DNA of 64,000 bases from Anaerobutyricum hallii (GCF_900209925.1 NZ_LT907978.1:1485219-1549218), one strand, 5' to 3'. Numbered from the stretch's first letter, positions 8,718 through 17,565 are shown. Notes: generated by a model from the sequence alone, not told the origin. Program-made: numbers and translations.

Positions 8718-9525
8718 GGAAATTCCGGCTTCTGTTGGCGCCAGGTTGCTTGACATCAACCGTACAAGCATTTATTACAAGGGTGCCCCTATTTCAGATG
8801 AGGAACTGGCCTGCAAAGAGATCATTGATCATCTCCATACAGATAATCCCACTTGGGGCGCAAGACAAATGTCTGCACAGTTAAAAACCCGTGGTTACCA
8901 GGTTGGACGCCGCAAGGCAAGACGCTACATGAATGAGATGGATATTTACCCGATTTATCCAAAGATGAATCTTTCCAAGCGAATGCAGCAGGCGAAAGTA
9001 TGTCCATATCTTCTTCGTAATGCGGTCATAGACAAACCAAATCAGGCATGGTCTATTGACATTACATATATTCCGATCAAGCGCGGATTTCTGTATCTGA
9101 CAGCCGTGATCGACTGGTATAGCCGTTGTATTGTCGGCTGGGAAGTGGATGACACACTTGATACCAGAATGGTTATCAGTGCCCTGAAAAAAGCTTTCAA
9201 AGTGGCAAAACCTCAGATCTTGAATTCAGATCAGGGTTGTCAGTTTACAAGTCAGCAATACATTGACTTTGTAAAGGAAAACGGTATCCGCCAGAGTATG
9301 GATGGAAAAAGCCGCTGGGCAGACAACATCATGATTGAGCGCTGGTTCCGCAGCTTCAAGTATGAGGAAGCCTATCTGACACAGTACAACAACATCAGGG
9401 AAGCAAGGGCTGCTATCAGACAGTATATCCACACCTACAACTTTGAGCGACGCCATTCTGCACTTGATTACCAAACACCGGCTGAATGCTACTATCCGGC
9501 AATGTTGATGCCATATGTAGCTTAG
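8635..9525 (+). CDS. IS3-family transposase OrfB (DDE integrase domain)
   Basis: Contains the HTH_21-like segment (PTWGARQMSAQLKTRGYQVG) followed by an rve-type catalytic core. The three acidic residues are in IDITYIP (D), NSDQGCQF (D) and IERWFRSFKYEE (E), giving a complete DDE triad. The C-terminus has the usual YNFERRHSALDYQTPAE. The frame is open from TTG at 8635, but the true initiation point is uncertain: it could be made as an OrfA-OrfB fusion or by re-initiation near the OrfA stop at 8717. The open frame and intact triad suggest the element may still be active. Confidence 0.85.
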   Translation: MTGSKKNLKKFVDLTTRVSLVQNLLTTKEIPASVGARLLDINRTSIYYKGAPISDEELACKEIIDHLHTDNPTWGARQMSAQLKTRGYQVGRRKARRYMNEMDIYPIYPKMNLSKRMQQAKVCPYLLRNAVIDKPNQAWSIDITYIPIKRGFLYLTAVIDWYSRCIVGWEVDDTLDTRMVISALKKAFKVAKPQILNSDQGCQFTSQQYIDFVKENGIRQSMDGKSRWADNIMIERWFRSFKYEEAYLTQYNNIREARAAIRQYIHTYNFERRHSALDYQTPAECYYPAMLMPYVA

Positions 9526-9641
9526 CATATATTGGATCTGGGGAGTGCTCCACTGTTCTCTCCATGTTCCTTGTAACTTGTCCACCATATCAGTTCATTA
9601 TAAAAATCTTAGATTTTTGTCTTGACAACTGAGCCACTATA

Positions 9642-10334
9642 GATACCGGAATCCGTTTAGAGGGTGATGCTGTTTGTTCACTTACTGTAACATTTTTGGA
9701 AATGTGGAATGCGATCAGCGATAAAGATACGAATGATCTTGATTTTAAAAAATATATTTGTCATCCTGAATATAAAGCTTGTCAAACCGGATTTGTTCAG
9801 CCTTATGCAGACAGTCCGATGGATAATGAACAGGTAGGGGAAGAAGTTTATATCAGCATGATCAATAAAGCAGAAAAATACTGCTGGTTTATGACACCAT
9901 ATTTGATTATAACAGACGAAATGACACATGCCTTATGTCTGGCAGCTAAAAGAGGCGTTGATGTAAGAATTATTACACCAGGTATTCCAGATAAAAAGTT
10001 TATTTATAGTATTACGCGTTCTTTTTATCATGGATTGGTGAAACATGGTGTACGTATTTATGAATGGGTACCAGGCTTTTGTCATGCAAAAATGAGTGTG
10101 GCAGATGACTGTATGGCAACTTGTGGAACGATTAATCTGGATTATCGAAGCTTATATCATCATTTTGAAAATGGATGTTTTATGGCAGATTGTCAGACTG
10201 TGATAGAAATAAGGGACGACCTGACAAGAATAATAAAAGAGTGTCGTGATGTGACAGATCAGTATCGTACAGGACGCAGTGCATATTTACGATTGGGGCA
10301 ATTATTTATGAGATTATTCGCAGGATTATTATAA
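9642..10334 (+). pseudogene. cls: Cardiolipin synthase, 3' part
   Basis: The cls frame resumes after the insertion sequence with DTGIRLEGDAVCSLTVTF and runs to a normal stop at 10334. It includes the linker DNEQVGEEVYISMINKAEKYCWFMTPYLI and the second phospholipase D motif in FCHAKMSVADDCMATCGTINLDYRS (H, K and D present). The C-terminal GQLFMRLFAGLL is the usual membrane-proximal tail. No credible ribosome binding site precedes internal start codons such as TTG 9696, so it is unlikely to be translated efficiently on its own. Confidence 0.85.
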
Positions 10335-10476
10335 AAATGCGGATGGAAGAGACGATTGTTAATTAAATAAGTGATATCAAAGAGACGTTTTTAAGTTACT
10401 CTTGCAATGTAATCCTGAGGGAGACATTATTGATTGTATGATAACTGAAAATGTCTCTTATTTTTATGATTTTCTA

Positions 10477-10505
10477 TTGACATCCGAAAAGATGTTCGCT
10501 ATAAT
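10477..10505 (+). promoter_or_regulatory. Consensus sigma-A promoter of the LysM gene
   Basis: TTGACA (10477-10482) and TATAAT (10500-10505) are both perfect and separated by 17 bp. A LexA-like box lies inside the spacer, which suits repression by occlusion. The transcript would carry a ~145-nt leader including the repeat copy B. Confidence 0.85.
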
Positions 10506-10559
10506 ACAAACATATATACGGAATATATGTTCGGAATATTTGTTTGGAACATATGTATT
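10485..10559 (+). promoter_or_regulatory. Array of LexA-like (SOS) operator boxes
   Basis: Compared with the Gram-positive SOS box CGAACATATGTTCG, the promoter spacer holds CGAAAAGATGTTCG (10485-10498; 12 of 14 matches). Downstream are four units stepping by exactly 13 bp from 10507, 10520, 10533 and 10546, matching at about 11, 12, 10 and 10 of 14 positions. The best of these is GGAATATATGTTCG at 10520-10533. No lexA gene is in the window. SOS control is inferred from the box match and from the downstream gene being YneA-like. Confidence 0.65.
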
Positions 10560-10576
10560 GCACGAATTATTTATAA

Positions 10577-10635
10577 TATGTACTTTCGGAATCTCTTTGT
10601 GCTTGATTTTGCAAGAAAGACTCCGAGAGTACATC
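10577..10635 (+). repeat. Palindrome-ended dispersed repeat, copy B (5' UTR of LysM gene)
   Basis: A 59-bp unit with ends TATGTACTTTCGGA and TCCGAGAGTACATC, near-identical to the reverse complement of copy A at 7077-7135. It sits between the SOS array and the ribosome binding site, ending 23 nt before the ATG. It could act as a leader hairpin affecting mRNA stability or translation, or be a small mobile palindrome; sequence alone does not decide. Confidence 0.7.
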
Positions 10636-10658
10636 AATTAAGTATGGAGGGGTTTTTT

Positions 10659-11051
10659 ATGCAAGAGATGAGTATCAGAACAACTGCACAGATTTATAAT
10701 TTTTCAGAATTGCAGAAGAAGAAGCACGAGAGAGAACTTCGTGAAAAGCGTCCATTTTTTATTACAGGGATTATAATATTCATTAGTTTATTGACGATAT
10801 GCTGTTTCTTGTATTTTAGCAACAGCATAGTCAGAGCGAAGGAGCCTTCTTCTGATATCCAGTATAAAGTAGTGGAAGTACAAGAAGGAGACAGCCTGTG
10901 GTCTATTGCTAGAGAGAATATGGAAGAGAAATCCAACGATTATGGTTTTACTGATATTTATCAATATATACATGAGATTAAGAAGTGTAATAATATGAAG
11001 TCAAATCAGATAAATACAGGATGCTATCTAATGGTGCCATATTATAATTAA
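10659..11051 (+). CDS. YneA-like LysM protein, probable SOS-induced cell division suppressor
   Basis: About 130 residues: a cytoplasmic N-terminus rich in charge (QKKKHERELREKRP), one membrane helix (~38-58, GIIIFISLLTICCFLYFS), then a short extracytoplasmic LysM domain (YKVVEVQEGDSLWSIAREN through INTGCYLMVPYYN). This single-pass plus LysM layout is that of YneA-type proteins, which block septation during the SOS response in Firmicutes. The start at 10659 is set by GGAGGGG 7 nt upstream. The LexA-like box array at its promoter supports the assignment. It faces a tyrosine recombinase gene across a bidirectional terminator. A general cell-wall-binding protein is the alternative. Confidence 0.75.
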   Translation: MQEMSIRTTAQIYNFSELQKKKHERELREKRPFFITGIIIFISLLTICCFLYFSNSIVRAKEPSSDIQYKVVEVQEGDSLWSIARENMEEKSNDYGFTDIYQYIHEIKKCNNMKSNQINTGCYLMVPYYN

Positions 11052-11079
11052 TTTTTTAATAGAGCCATTGAACAAGAAG

Positions 11080-11112
11080 CCCCCACTTCAAAATCTATGA
11101 TTTAAGTGGGGG
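11080..11112 (-). repeat. Hairpin resembling an IS200/IS605-type right end
   Basis: CCCCCACTT and AAGTGGGGG form a 9-bp stem with an inner AAATC/GATTT stem. Read on the minus strand the hairpin is followed by GCTTCTTG, similar to GTGGGAGTCTTCTCG at 32879-32893. Such GC-rich subterminal hairpins are typical of IS200/IS605 elements. There is no T-run, so it is not a standard terminator, and no transposase is nearby, so at most a remnant. Confidence 0.35.
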
Positions 11113-11132
11113 GAGCATGTCACATACAAAAC

Positions 11133-11201
11133 AAAAAGCATAGTATCCTATTTTCAATACTCAGACGAGTATTATTCATATGATACTATGCTTTTTAATT
11201 T
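11133..11201. terminator. Bidirectional terminator between LysM and recombinase genes
   Basis: A perfect 15-bp stem (11133-11147 with 11182-11196; AAAAAGCATAGTATC and its complement) carries a second inner hairpin AATACTC/GAGTATT. A-runs and T-runs flank it on both sides, so it can terminate the two convergent transcripts. Confidence 0.85.
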
Positions 11202-11238
11202 CATCTTTTTAAACTTTTTAAAAAGCAGCAGATCGTGG

Positions 11239-12291
11239 TTATTTTTCTCTTAGTTGTATTTTACCGGCTGCCATTCTTCGCCGTTGATCTTCCATAGCGG
11301 CATAATGTTTTCTTGTTGTATTTACATCTTTATGTCCAAGAACATCAGCAACCAGATAGATGTCACCAGTTTCCTGATAGAGCTGCGTACCGTAAGTACT
11401 GCGTAATTTATGTGGTGTTATCGTTTTTAATGGAGTGACAGGACGAGCATATTTTTTAACAAGGTTCTCTACAGCCCGAACACTGATACGTCTCTTTTGC
11501 ATTGACAAAAAGAGCGCATCTTCTGAACCTTCTTTTGGAATTATGTTTTCCCGCTCATCCAGGTAATCAATAAGAGCTTTCCGAACTTCCTCTCCAAAGT
11601 ATAAGATAACTTCTGCGCCACCTTTTCGATGAATCTTCATTCCGTTTGTTTCAAAGTCAAGATTAGATATATCAAGACCAACACATTCGGATACACGAAT
11701 TCCTGTGCCAAGAAGGAGAGTAAGGATTGCTAGATCCCGTACTTTTGTTTTATTGTGATATTTCTTTTGAGACGTTGTTAAATTCTCTCCATCCTCTACA
11801 GCATCTAACAATTTGGCAATTTCATCGATTTCTAATCGTGTAATAGCATGTTCATGCTTCTTTGGAAGATTTAGAAGACTGGCTGTATTGTTTTTTATTG
11901 CCTGCTTTCTGTAAAAGAATTTATAAAATGTCCGCATGCTTGCTGTTTTTCTCATGCGTCCTCTTTCTTCATTCGTATGGACTTTATTATCGGCATCCTC
12001 ATAAAGCTTTAAGTAATCTAAATATTCTTCGAGCTGGGTTAAAGTTACTTTATCAAGAACTGTTACAGGCCATGTTTTTAAACTTCCTTCCTCGATGGAT
12101 GGATACTTTTCCTGCAGAAAATGAAAGAATATTTTTAGATCATATGCATAAGCGATACGGGTTCGGGAAGAAGTAGTAGGTTCAATTCCTCGAAAAAATT
12201 CTTTGCAAAAATCAGGAAGTTCCACACAAAGTTCTCGAAGCTTTATCTCATTTTTCATTGTAATCTGCTCATTATAGGTTGGTTGCTGCAA
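11239..12291 (-). CDS. Tyrosine recombinase, XerC/XerD-like
   Basis: The 350-residue integrase has a SAM-like N-terminal core-binding domain (~25-130) and a C-terminal catalytic domain. The catalytic residues are visible: Arg in LLGTGIRVSECVGLD, Lys in KGGAEVILYF, HxxR in TPHKLRSTYG, His in LGHKDVNTT and the nucleophilic Tyr in RKHYAAMED. It probably acts in chromosome dimer resolution or as a housekeeping XerC-like recombinase rather than a phage integrase, because there is no phage context and it sits in a two-gene operon with ttcA. It begins 2 nt after the TtcA stop, so translation is likely coupled. Confidence 0.85.
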   Translation of the reverse strand: MQQPTYNEQITMKNEIKLRELCVELPDFCKEFFRGIEPTTSSRTRIAYAYDLKIFFHFLQEKYPSIEEGSLKTWPVTVLDKVTLTQLEEYLDYLKLYEDADNKVHTNEERGRMRKTASMRTFYKFFYRKQAIKNNTASLLNLPKKHEHAITRLEIDEIAKLLDAVEDGENLTTSQKKYHNKTKVRDLAILTLLLGTGIRVSECVGLDISNLDFETNGMKIHRKGGAEVILYFGEEVRKALIDYLDERENIIPKEGSEDALFLSMQKRRISVRAVENLVKKYARPVTPLKTITPHKLRSTYGTQLYQETGDIYLVADVLGHKDVNTTRKHYAAMEDQRRRMAAGKIQLREK

Positions 12292-12293
12292 AG

Positions 12294-13028
12294 TTATTGC
12301 TCCTTTCTCTCATGAATCTTGTCAACATTTACAACATCATCAAGCACTGCACGAATCATACGTGCTTTTGCACCAGGATATTGATGATTAATTTCTCCTA
12401 TAAGATTCTTTACATCCTCCCTTTTTGTTGAACCGTCAACAGGGCAGGGACTTTTTACTACCGGAAGTTGATATTCTTTTACAAATCCCTTCACATCTCC
12501 CTCATACAAGAAAAGAAGTGGCCGGATTACTGTAATACCGGAACGGTCGAGGTATGTAACTGGCGCAAATGTATGAATTCTTCCCTCAAATAGAAATGAC
12601 ATCATCATAGATTCCAAGAGATCATCCTTATGATGCGCATAGGCAACTTTATTACATCCTAGTTCTTTTACCGCATCATTTAATGCACCTTTACGCATTT
12701 TTGCACAAAGAGAACAGGGATTGCTTTCCTCACGAATGTGAAAGACAACCTCTGCAATCTGCGTTTTAATAACATGATATTCCACATCTCGTTCTTTGCA
12801 AAATTTCCGTATTCCATCTAAATTCAGGTTATCAAATCCTAAGTCAACAGTTACAGCCACAATATCAAATTTATGCGGATAAAACTTTCGTAAGCAGGAG
12901 AGTGCATAAAGGAGTGTTAAACTATCTTTGCCTCCTGAAATTCCTACTGCGATTTTATCATTTTCCTGAATCATTCCATATTCGTCAATTGCCTGGCGGG
13001 TTAAGCTTAATAATTTCTGTAATTTCAT
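12294..13028 (-). CDS. ttcA: tRNA 2-thiocytidine biosynthesis protein TtcA-like
   Basis: The 244-residue PP-loop ATPase has the nucleotide motif VGISGGKDSLTLLYAL (~28-43), a CSLCAKMRKG CxxC motif (~117) and a second region SPCPVDGSTKRED. These are features of the TtcA/TtuA branch that thiolates tRNA (cytidine 32 in the TtcA case) using an iron-sulfur cluster held by cysteines. Length is close to the short clostridial members. It is the first gene of an operon with the tyrosine recombinase. Exact tRNA target is inferred from family. Confidence 0.8.
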   Translation of the reverse strand: MKLQKLLSLTRQAIDEYGMIQENDKIAVGISGGKDSLTLLYALSCLRKFYPHKFDIVAVTVDLGFDNLNLDGIRKFCKERDVEYHVIKTQIAEVVFHIREESNPCSLCAKMRKGALNDAVKELGCNKVAYAHHKDDLLESMMMSFLFEGRIHTFAPVTYLDRSGITVIRPLLFLYEGDVKGFVKEYQLPVVKSPCPVDGSTKREDVKNLIGEINHQYPGAKARMIRAVLDDVVNVDKIHERKEQ

Positions 13029-13309
13029 ATAATAATTCCTAACATATTTTTAGTTATCTTTTATTTATCTTAGCACAAATGTTCTATTTCTTCAAGAAAT
13101 CGGAAAGTATTACGATAGATTTTTATGAATGTGTCTCCAAACAGTAACATAAGATATACCAGATATGAAATCATGTGTTTATGGCGCGCATCTCGCAGCA
13201 AGAATATCAAGACATTCTTAGATTATGCAAATATCTGTAACCGGACAGGCTGGACGTTTAAAAATTGTTTTGATATAATATGAAAATATGTCAGCAGGAA
13301 GGAGGCTGT
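13029..13309. other. Intergenic region between divergent ttcA and glycoside hydrolase genes
   Basis: About 280 bp holding the promoters of both divergent genes. A TGATATAATATG stretch at 13271-13282 could be the -10 region of the + strand gene. A 36-codon frame beginning near 13172 shows no recognisable motif. I see no RNA gene. Confidence 0.4.
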
Positions 13310-14731
13310 ATGAAAAAATTCATCGAAAATATCATTATTATTATGGTGCTTACCGTTGCGATTTTATTTTCCTACGCTGTAATGGAAAAGAAAATAAGCG
13401 GAAAAAGTAGTTCAGAATTTATTAACTTTCTTTTTAATACACAGGAAAAAGCTTCCGATAATAAAAATACCGATAAAACTTCCATAGAAGATTCTATAGA
13501 ACAAGAAAGAAAACAATCAGATACTATGGATTATAAGGCAGTCTGGCTTAGTTATCTGGAATTTAACAGTTATCGTAAATCAGTAAAAAATAATAACGAA
13601 AAAAACTTTCGTAAATTTTATAAATATATCTTACAGCGCATAAAACTTCTTGGATTTAACCGCATTATCGTCCAAGTACGTCCTTTTGGGGATGCACTTT
13701 ATGAATCACAGTATTTTCCATGGGCAGCTTGTATTTCTGGAAAGCAGGGGAAAAATCCGGGATATGATCCTTTAAAAATCATGACGGAAATGAGCCACCA
13801 GGAGAATATTGCGATTGAAGCTTGGATCAATCCATATCGCATCTCTTCTGGCGATTCCATCCAAAGTCTTTCTAAAACAAATCCTGCTAAAATATGGTTT
13901 TCTTCTCAGAATACAAAAAGAAATGTACTTTCTTATAATGGCAGTCTTTATTATAATCCTTCTTCAGAAAGCGTAAGAAATCTTATTATAAAAGGAACAG
14001 AAGAAATAGTTCAAAATTATGATGTGGATGGTATTCATATGGATGATTATTTTTATCCGGCTTTTACCGAAGAAAATGTAACTACCGCATTTGATGCTCC
14101 AGAGTATAAACAACAGATAAAATCGGATATGTCATCAACAGATTCTCAATCTTCTTCCTCAAATAAATCCTCAAATGAAATCTCTTTAGCAGATTGGAGA
14201 CGTGATAACGTAAATCGACTGGTATCTGGAATTTATAAAGCTATAAAAGAAAACAATTCACAAGTCACTTTTGGAATCAGCCCTGCCGGAAATTTAGATA
14301 ATCTGCGGAATGATTTAGAATACTATGTTGATATTGATACATGGGTATCCCAAAATGGATATGTCGATTATTTGATGCCACAGATTTATTGGGGATTTAC
14401 GAACGAGACAGCACCTTTTGATAAAGTAACTGATGAGTGGGTTGCCCTCATGAAAGACTCCTCACAAAAACTATATATTGGACTTCAGCTTTACCGGATG
14501 GGTAGTACGGAGCCGGGACAGTCAGATAAAAAAGAGCTTCAAAAAGCCTCTTTACTAAAAAAAGAACTTTCCTATCTAAAAAAGCAGAAAAAAATAGAAG
14601 GATACTGCCTGTTTAGCTATCAGTATCTTGATTGTCAGAATAAAAAATATCATTTTGATGCAGAGCAATTTTCCACAAAAAGAAAAAAACTTTTAAATCA
14701 GATTGTAAAATCCTTAAAAAGCAATTCATAG
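13310..14731 (+). CDS. GHL10-type (DUF187/YngK-like) glycosyl hydrolase-like protein, membrane-anchored
   Basis: About 473 residues. An N-terminal membrane segment (IIIIMVLTVAILFSYAVM) acts as an uncleaved anchor, followed by a low-complexity spacer rich in D, N, K and E (~35-75). The catalytic-type TIM barrel follows: AVWLSYLEFNSY, FNRIIVQVRPFGDALYESQY, ESQYFPWAACISG, AIEAWINPYRIS, DVDGIHMDDYFYP and YVDYLMPQIYWGF. These are hallmark strands of GHL10 proteins, cell-surface hydrolases thought to act on wall or surface glycans. Start at 13310 chosen for GGAGG 5 nt before ATG. A serine-rich insert interrupts the barrel near residue 280. Substrate unknown. Confidence 0.8.
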   Translation: MKKFIENIIIIMVLTVAILFSYAVMEKKISGKSSSEFINFLFNTQEKASDNKNTDKTSIEDSIEQERKQSDTMDYKAVWLSYLEFNSYRKSVKNNNEKNFRKFYKYILQRIKLLGFNRIIVQVRPFGDALYESQYFPWAACISGKQGKNPGYDPLKIMTEMSHQENIAIEAWINPYRISSGDSIQSLSKTNPAKIWFSSQNTKRNVLSYNGSLYYNPSSESVRNLIIKGTEEIVQNYDVDGIHMDDYFYPAFTEENVTTAFDAPEYKQQIKSDMSSTDSQSSSSNKSSNEISLADWRRDNVNRLVSGIYKAIKENNSQVTFGISPAGNLDNLRNDLEYYVDIDTWVSQNGYVDYLMPQIYWGFTNETAPFDKVTDEWVALMKDSSQKLYIGLQLYRMGSTEPGQSDKKELQKASLLKKELSYLKKQKKIEGYCLFSYQYLDCQNKKYHFDAEQFSTKRKKLLNQIVKSLKSNS

Positions 14732-14848
14732 TATCTGTTTGATAAAAGAAAAATTTACATTTTACGACAAATTTCATTCCACTATTGGAAGATTTATGAT
14801 ATATTAAAAAAGAAAAAATATATAAAATACATTCGGTGGAGGAAAAAC

Positions 14849-15895
14849 ATGAAGAAAACAAAATTACGACTCTTGTTACTCTTGCTTTTTATTGGAGGGC
14901 TCATTATCCTTCCACAAAAAGCCAAAGCTGCTGAGATTATTCCGGTAAATATTTCCGTAAAATACGGACAGACGGAAGCTCGAACAATTTTTGATATGAT
15001 TAATGAGATGCGAACAAACCCTGACGATGCGTGGTGTTGGGATGCATATGACAATGAAAAAATCCCTTGTCCGAACTTAGAAGAACTTAAGTATGACTAC
15101 GATCTTGAACGAGTAGCTATGAAACGTGCTGCGGAAATTGCATTATCTTATGAGCATGAACGTCCAATGGGGGGTAAAGTTTGGGACGTTTATAATGAAG
15201 AAAACATTAAATGGCTTGCAGCCGGTGAAAATATCTCTGTTGGTCATACAACGGCTGCCGAAGCAAATCTTGGTTGGAGAGAAGATGATAAGACTTATGC
15301 TGGACAGGGACATCGTAGAAATATGCTTTCTTCCGATTATAATTGTGTCGGAATTGGACACGTTTATTATAATGGAGTACATTACTGGGTAGAAGTATTT
15401 GCAAATAGACCGGAGATAAATACAACGGAAATTCCGGCAAACGACAGTACAGAAACGGTTTCAGTTTCTGTAGATAAAAAGAAAATCAAAAAGGTCGATG
15501 TAACATTTGACCAAGATTCCTATTCCTTACGAATAGGAGAGAACATAACACCAATAATTACAGAGACCCGAATAGATGTTGTTAATTTCTCGTCACAGGG
15601 AAGAGGCTTAGCACCTGTTCTGGATACCCCTGTTGTCTCAATAGACGATTCCTCAGTAGCATCCTATAACAATAATCAGCTTTCTGGTTTAAAGGAGGGT
15701 ACAACAAATCTGAGAGCAACCCTTTATGGTATGACTGCATCAGGTTCGACAGTATCTGTCCATGATTGTAAGAATCATTGGGGCACTGGAAAAGTTACTA
15801 AAAAGCCAACTTGTACAGAACCTGGAGAAAAAACTTTTACCTGCAGTATTTGTAAAAGCACAAAAAAAGAAAGCGTTCCCTGCAACTGGACATAA
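14849..15895 (+). pseudogene. Secreted CAP-domain protein with cysteine repeats, first frame segment
   Basis: The N-terminal segment of a long surface protein. A signal peptide (basic start, LLLLLLFIGGLIIL, cleavage near KAKAAE at ~27) precedes a CAP/SCP domain (~45-190) with NLEELKYDYDLERVAMKRAAEIA, the HERPMG segment, AGENIS and GHRRNMLSSDYNCVGIG. A beta domain (~200-300) and the first Cys repeat (PTCTEPGEKTFTCSIC) follow. The frame stops at 15895; shifting by one base at the CCC run 15878-15880 continues the same protein with PATGHNYASAW. A secreted CAP protein could still be made. GGTGGAGG precedes the ATG. Confidence 0.75.
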
Positions 15896-16943
15896 TTATG
15901 CGTCAGCCTGGACTACAGATATAGCTGCAACCTGTGAAAAAGCTGGTACAGAAAGCCGCCATTGTACAAATGAAAACTGTACAGCAACAACAGAGCAAAG
16001 AAGTATTGCTGCTTTAGGTCATAACTGGAAAGATAATGGAGACGAAACTGCTATATGTACTCGTAACGGATGTAAGGCAACACATACTCATGCATGGGAT
16101 TCTGGAACAATAACTACAGAGCCAACCTGTACAGCAAAAGGAGAAAAAACATATCATTGTACCTATGAAGAAAATGGAATTTGTACAGCTACAAAAACAG
16201 AAGCTGTAAAAAAACTTGGGCATAGGTATATCCTAATAAAAAAGGAGGCCCCAACTTGTGAAAGTGATGGCATTCTTTACGGTAAATGTAGCCGCTGTTC
16301 AAAGACAATCACTAAGCAAGATGCCAAAAATCCAGCATTAGGACATGATTGGAAAGACAATGGGGATGGAACCGCAACATGTAGCCGAGAAGGTTGTGGA
16401 AAGAAGCATACACATGATTTAGATTCAGGAACAACAACAGTAGCACCAACTTGTACAGTCACTGGAGAAAAAGAATATTGTTGCACTTATACAAACTGTC
16501 CTTATAAAAAAACAGAATCTTTAAAGGCAACCGGTCATAAAAACAAAGAAACTAGAAATTATAAAAAGCCGACTTGCCAAGCAGAAGGATATACTGGAGA
16601 TATCTATTGTAAAGATTGCGGAATACTACTTTCATCTGGAAAAGTAACTAAGAAATATGACCATGACTGGGATGGTGGTAAAGTTACAAAAGAAGCTACC
16701 TGTAAGGAAGAAGGAATCATGACCTACACATGCGAAAACTGTGATGAGACAGAAACAGTTAGCATTAAAAAGACTGCACATAATTACAAAATAATGGAAC
16801 AGAAGGATGCTACATGCACAGAAAATGGATATTCGATTTCTGCTTGTCAGACCTGTAATGATAAGAAAAAAGAAGAAATTGTTGCAAAGGGTCATTCCAA
16901 AGGAATTAGAATATACGGGAGATACCTATTGCCGTATTTGTAA
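15879..16943 (+). pseudogene. Cysteine-rich repeat region of the CAP protein, second frame segment
   Basis: Continues the previous segment in the next frame. It consists of about ten degenerate repeats of ~35-45 residues of the form T-x-x-A-T-C-x-x-x-G-x-x-x-Y-x-C-x-x-C, often ending in LGHNWKDNGD or similar. Paired CxxC-like motifs suggest zinc-ribbon-like or disulfide-bonded modules. There is no own start codon with a ribosome binding site. The frame ends at 16943, and a second one-base shift in AAAGG at 16899-16903 joins GHSK to ELEYTGDTYC in the next frame. Confidence 0.7.
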
Positions 16944-17514
16944 GACCCTTTTAGAAGAAGGAAAGATTCTTCCAAAGTTAGAACATCAGTGGAATGATGG
17001 CACAGTAACAAAAAGAGCTACTTATGAGACAGCAGGAGAACTTACATACCGCTGTAGGAAGTGTGCAGCGAAAAGGATAATTTCCATAGAAAAATTAGCT
17101 TATCCAAAGGCAGGTACATCATATACTATTTCTGGAAACGAGTATAAAGTATCAAAACCAGGAGCAGAGGTAATTCTTGTTAAAACAAGTAAAACTACCA
17201 AAAATGTAACCGTTCCTGCACAAATTTATGCGCAAGGAATAACCTACAAGGTAACATCCATTGGAGCGAAAGCCTTTAACAATAATAAAAAACTTACAAA
17301 AGTAACGATTGGAACAAATATTGTAAAAATCAATAGCAACGCATTCTTTAATTGTAAGAATCTAAAAACTGTCACCATAAAATCTGTGCACTTAACAGGA
17401 AAAACTGCAAATAAAAAAGCTTTTAAAAATGCTCACAAAAAGCTTGTTATTCGAGTGCCTAAGAAGGTAAAAAGGATTTATAAGAAGATTTTTAAAGGGC
17501 TAAAAGTAAAATAG
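16903..17514 (+). pseudogene. C-terminal segment of the CAP protein: last Cys repeat and BspA-like LRR
   Basis: The third frame segment. It starts with the last Cys repeat (EYTGDTYCRICKTLLEEGK, then AKRATYETAGELTYRCRKC) and ends with a BspA-type leucine-rich repeat domain (YKVTSIGAKAFNNNKKLTKV, INSNAFFNCKNLKTVTIKS), a surface-exposed adhesion fold, and a very basic tail. The three segments together would encode a protein of roughly 885 residues. Both breaks need removal of one base at a short homopolymer, so they could be real inactivation, phase variation or sequence error. Confidence 0.7.
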
Positions 17515-17527
17515 TAAGAAGATTACT

Positions 17528-17565
17528 AATGAAAAAAGGTCAGAAAATGCTGGCCTTTTTTCATT
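17528..17565 (+). terminator. Terminator after the CAP protein gene
   Basis: ATGAAAAAAGGTCAG pairs with CTGGCCTTTTTTCAT (one G-T pair) around a 6-nt loop. The T-run is inside the descending arm, so it works on the + strand and plausibly on the minus strand. Confidence 0.8.

Larger units (their letters stand above)
8279..9640 (+). mobile_element. IS3-family insertion sequence, 1362 bp, in cls
   Basis: The element has two overlapping ORFs typical of IS3-family elements. Its ends are imperfect inverted repeats: the left end TATAATGGTCTCA matches the reverse complement of the right end ATAGTGGCTCA with one gap. It is flanked by a 4-bp direct repeat AGAT (8275-8278 and 9641-9644), the expected size for this family. 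Removing the element and one AGAT restores the continuous reading GQWKD-TGIRLEGDAV of cardiolipin synthase, which fixes the boundaries precisely. Confidence 0.9.

Noticed and set aside
10402-10641. 79-codon open frame over the LysM promoter region
   Set aside because: It runs through the consensus promoter, the LexA-like box array and repeat copy B; no ribosome binding site or domain.
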